Notes under the pieces: generated by a model
Told to the model about the DNA's origin: nothing
The model's database searches: none
What the model saw: the letters and a program-made list of their open reading frames with translations, nothing else
Made by a program: the position numbers and the translations under genes
Assembly: GCF_023051165.1 (NCBI RefSeq)
Contig: NZ_JALKIG010000024.1
Span: forward strand, 1 to 34,065
DNA length: 34,065 nucleotides
Direction: 5' to 3'
From: Veillonella sp. KGMB01456
Lineage (GTDB): Bacteria; Bacillota; Negativicutes; Veillonellales; Veillonellaceae
Part shown: in pieces, positions 32,087-34,065 of the stretch
How positions within the stretch are numbered: the stretch's first letter is position 1
Layout: the number at the start of each line of letters is the position of its first letter

Positions 32087-32674
32087 ATGGCAACGAGAAG
32101 AGAAGCACGCTTTAAGTTATGTCGTCGCTTCGGTGTGAACGTTTTCGGTCACTCCAAAGCTTTAAAGCGCGTAAAGAAAGACCAACGTCAGAAAAAAATG
32201 TCTGAATACGGTTTACAATTATTAGAAAAACAGAAAGTTAAAGCTTATTACAACTTGCTAGAACGCCAGTTCGTACGCTATTATGATAAAGCGAAAAAAA
32301 TGCAGGGTGTTACCGGTGAAAACATGTTAGTATTGTTGGAATCCCGTCTTGACAACCTCGTATATCGCATTGGCTTCGGTAACTCCATCCGTCAAGCACG
32401 TCAGATGGTTAACCATGGCCACATTCTTGTTAACGGCCGTCGCGTAGACATTCCTTCCTACCAGTGCAAACCTGGTGATGTAATCGAACTTCGCGAAGCA
32501 TCCCGTGACAACGAAATGTTCAAAACAAACTTCCAGGAACTTCGTTCTTTCGAACTTCCTTACATTACTAAAGACTTGGAAGCCTTCAAAGGTACTTTCA
32601 ACCGTCTTCCTGAACGTTCCGAACTTCCTATCGAAGTTAACGAAACGCTCATCGTCGAATTGTACTCCAAATAA
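32087..32674 (+). CDS. rpsD: 30S ribosomal protein S4
   Basis: A 195-residue S4 protein; primary rRNA-binding protein in 30S assembly. It has the N-terminal domain ([19 protein letters not shown]) and the S4 RNA-binding domain at about 84-150 ([20 protein letters not shown], then [16 protein letters not shown]). The zinc-binding cysteine cluster of some S4 proteins is absent. It is encoded alone, not in the alpha operon with rpsK and rpoA, as in many Firmicutes. ATG 32087 follows GAGGTGAT. Confidence 0.97.
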   Translation: MATRREARFKLCRRFGVNVFGHSKALKRVKKDQRQKKMSEYGLQLLEKQKVKAYYNLLERQFVRYYDKAKKMQGVTGENMLVLLESRLDNLVYRIGFGNSIRQARQMVNHGHILVNGRRVDIPSYQCKPGDVIELREASRDNEMFKTNFQELRSFELPYITKDLEAFKGTFNRLPERSELPIEVNETLIVELYSK

Positions 32675-32695
32675 TAAGTACTTTACGCAGAACGC

Positions 32696-32729
32696 AAAAG
32701 AGCAACAGCCGAGGCTGTTGCTCTTTTTT
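32696..32729. terminator. Bidirectional terminator between rpsD and the DUF362 gene
   Basis: A 15-bp near-perfect stem (32696-32710 with 32713-32727) with AAAA outside on the left and TTTTTT on the right; it ends both convergent genes. Confidence 0.92.
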
Positions 32730-32737
32730 ATTTTAAA

Positions 32738-33841
32738 TTATTTTACTTCCACAATTTCATAACTTCTGGAACCGAGGCCCATTTGTTCAGCACGTTTCAG
32801 GGCCGCTTCCCAGTCCGTATTCGGCGAAATAGTATGGAAATGATCCCAACTCTTTTCTTCCGCTTCGTCAAGCATACTGCCCGGCATTGGTGGTTGCGCA
32901 TTCACTTTATCGACACAAGCCTGATCGAGCGCTACGAGGTCATAGGATGCCATAATCCCTACATCCGGTACGATTGGCATATCATTTTCACCATGACAGT
33001 CACAATATGGCGATACGTCCATAACAAAGCTGATATGGAAACGCGGACGATTGCGAACGACAGCGGCTGTATATTCCGCCATTTTTTCACTCAATACGGT
33101 ATTGGCTTCATCCCATTTCGGCGAAATAGCATCAACCGGACATACGCCGACACAGCGACCGCAACCTACGCATTTTTCTTCCGTAATGAAGGATTTGCCG
33201 TTCGTTACATGCACCGCATCATGAGCACAATACTGTTCGCATTTATGGCAACCTACGCAGATTTCCTGCTGCACGAAAGGTTTACCGGCACTGTGCTGTT
33301 CCATTTTGCCAGCACGGGAACCGCCGCCCATGCCAAGGTTTTTAATAACGCCGCCAAAACCGGCTGATTCATGACCTTTGAAGTGAGTCATGGAAATGAT
33401 GATGTCTGCGTCCATCAAAGCTTTACCAATTTTAGCTTCTTTGACATACTTCCCATCCGGAACCGGTACCAATTCTTCATCTAAGCCTTTTAAGCCATCG
33501 GCGATGATTACATGAGCCCCCGTATTGTACGGATTAAAACCATTCTGGTAGGCCGATTCGATGTGATCGATAGCGTTTTTACGACCGCCTACATATAATG
33601 TATTGCAGTCTGTCAGGAACGGTTTACCACCTAATTCCTTAATAATTTTCACGATACGTGCTACATAAGGCGGTTTAATATAAGCTAAGTTTCCCGGTTC
33701 GCCAAAGTGCATTTTAATAGCTACATATTTATTGTTAAAATCAATTTTGTCCATGCCCGCACGGCGCACCAACCGTTCCAATTTGTCCAAAAGACTTTCT
33801 CCTACGCGTGTGCGCAACGATGTAAAATATACCTCTGACAT
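32738..33841 (-). CDS. DUF362 protein with two [4Fe-4S] clusters
   Basis: A 367-residue cytoplasmic protein. Residues 1-185 are a DUF362 domain (VAIKMHFGEPGN, then FLTDCNTLYVGGR, then THFKGHESAGFGGVIKNLG). Residues 190-245 form a bacterial ferredoxin module with C195-C198-C201-C205 and C224-C227-C230-C234. The remainder continues the DUF362 fold, with CDCHGEND near 283. ATG 33841 follows AAGGAGTGA. Such proteins are thought to take part in electron transfer or assembly; no specific reaction is established. The neighbours do not help. Confidence 0.9.
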   Translation of the reverse strand: MSEVYFTSLRTRVGESLLDKLERLVRRAGMDKIDFNNKYVAIKMHFGEPGNLAYIKPPYVARIVKIIKELGGKPFLTDCNTLYVGGRKNAIDHIESAYQNGFNPYNTGAHVIIADGLKGLDEELVPVPDGKYVKEAKIGKALMDADIIISMTHFKGHESAGFGGVIKNLGMGGGSRAGKMEQHSAGKPFVQQEICVGCHKCEQYCAHDAVHVTNGKSFITEEKCVGCGRCVGVCPVDAISPKWDEANTVLSEKMAEYTAAVVRNRPRFHISFVMDVSPYCDCHGENDMPIVPDVGIMASYDLVALDQACVDKVNAQPPMPGSMLDEAEEKSWDHFHTISPNTDWEAALKRAEQMGLGSRSYEIVEVK

Positions 33842-33961
33842 ACCTATGTCACTCCTTACCTGTTTACCTAAACGAATTTGCGGTCGTTACCCTACGACCT
33901 AACCTATATCTTTATTATACTCTATTTATTATCAGATAGGTATCAACTAAATATTTTTTAT

Positions 33962-34009
33962 AAAAAACAGCCATGAGTCTTAACGATAATGAGGACTCAT
34001 GGCTGTTTT
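33962..34009. terminator. Bidirectional terminator near the right end
   Basis: A perfect 16-bp stem (33964-33979 with 33994-34009, 14-nt loop), A-rich to the left and T-rich to the right. On the minus strand it would end a gene coming from beyond the window and insulate the DUF362 gene. Confidence 0.85.
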
Positions 34010-34065
34010 AGGCTCTTTGTCAAATTTTGGGGCGCTAAAGAGTCTATGCACTTTGAGGAAGGACA
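34010..34065. other. Window end, possible insertion-sequence terminus
   Basis: The sequence GGCTCTTTGTCAAATTTTGG starts right after the terminator and resembles, from memory, the terminal inverted repeats of ISL3-family insertion sequences. Only one end is visible, so this is a weak call. Confidence 0.2.

Overview
The window (34 kb) looks like a chromosome segment from a strictly fermentative Firmicute, most likely in the Negativicutes and close to Veillonella. The grounds are the moderate-to-low G+C, strong AGGAGG ribosome sites, the fermentation gene content (pyruvate formate-lyase, iron alcohol dehydrogenases) and Firmicutes-type ethanolamine regulation by EutV/EutW instead of EutR. The genus is an inference from gene content, not proof.

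Left part (1-5.6 kb): sodA (minus); a pyruvate formate-lyase locus in which the glycyl-radical domain is a separate 79-residue polypeptide directly behind a truncated catalytic chain; pflA; and a bcp-type peroxiredoxin (minus).

Centre (5.6-22.5 kb): an essentially complete ethanolamine-utilisation (eut) bacterial-microcompartment locus, AT-richer than its flanks. In the direction of transcription (minus strand): PduO-type corrinoid adenosyltransferase, a cobalamin-riboswitch regulatory RNA, eutG, eutS, eutV, eutW, eutA, eutB, eutC, eutL, an eutK-like shell gene, eutE, eutM, a protein with an EutT-like N-terminus, pduL, a pduM-like gene, eutN, eutH, eutQ and an unrecognised last gene; eutP is divergent. 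EutH imports ethanolamine, EutBC with EutA and AdoCbl cleaves it to acetaldehyde and ammonia, EutE makes acetyl-CoA, EutG makes ethanol, PduL makes acetyl-phosphate, and EutS/L/M/N/K-like proteins form the shell.

Regulation is the highlight. I read ANTAR-type paired hairpins with hexaloops carrying A at position 1 and G at position 4 in the eutG leader, at the eutW-eutA junction, in the pduO leader, and inside a stand-alone RNA. In the first two the second hairpin overlaps an intrinsic terminator. The stand-alone RNA runs promoter, cobalamin riboswitch, terminator-like hairpin, ANTAR hairpins, final terminator. This is the layout of the EutV-sequestering RNAs EutX (Enterococcus) and Rli55 (Listeria).

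Right part (22.5-34 kb): a 51-residue membrane protein missed by length cut-offs, a possible small RNA, two tandem gltS-type glutamate transporters, a small XRE-type regulator, a translationally coupled CGGC protein plus xanthine/urate-type permease, an iron alcohol dehydrogenase, a LysR regulator, rpsD behind an array of 11-bp repeats, and a DUF362 ferredoxin-like protein. No tRNA, rRNA or CRISPR array was seen; the last 55 bases might be an insertion-sequence end.
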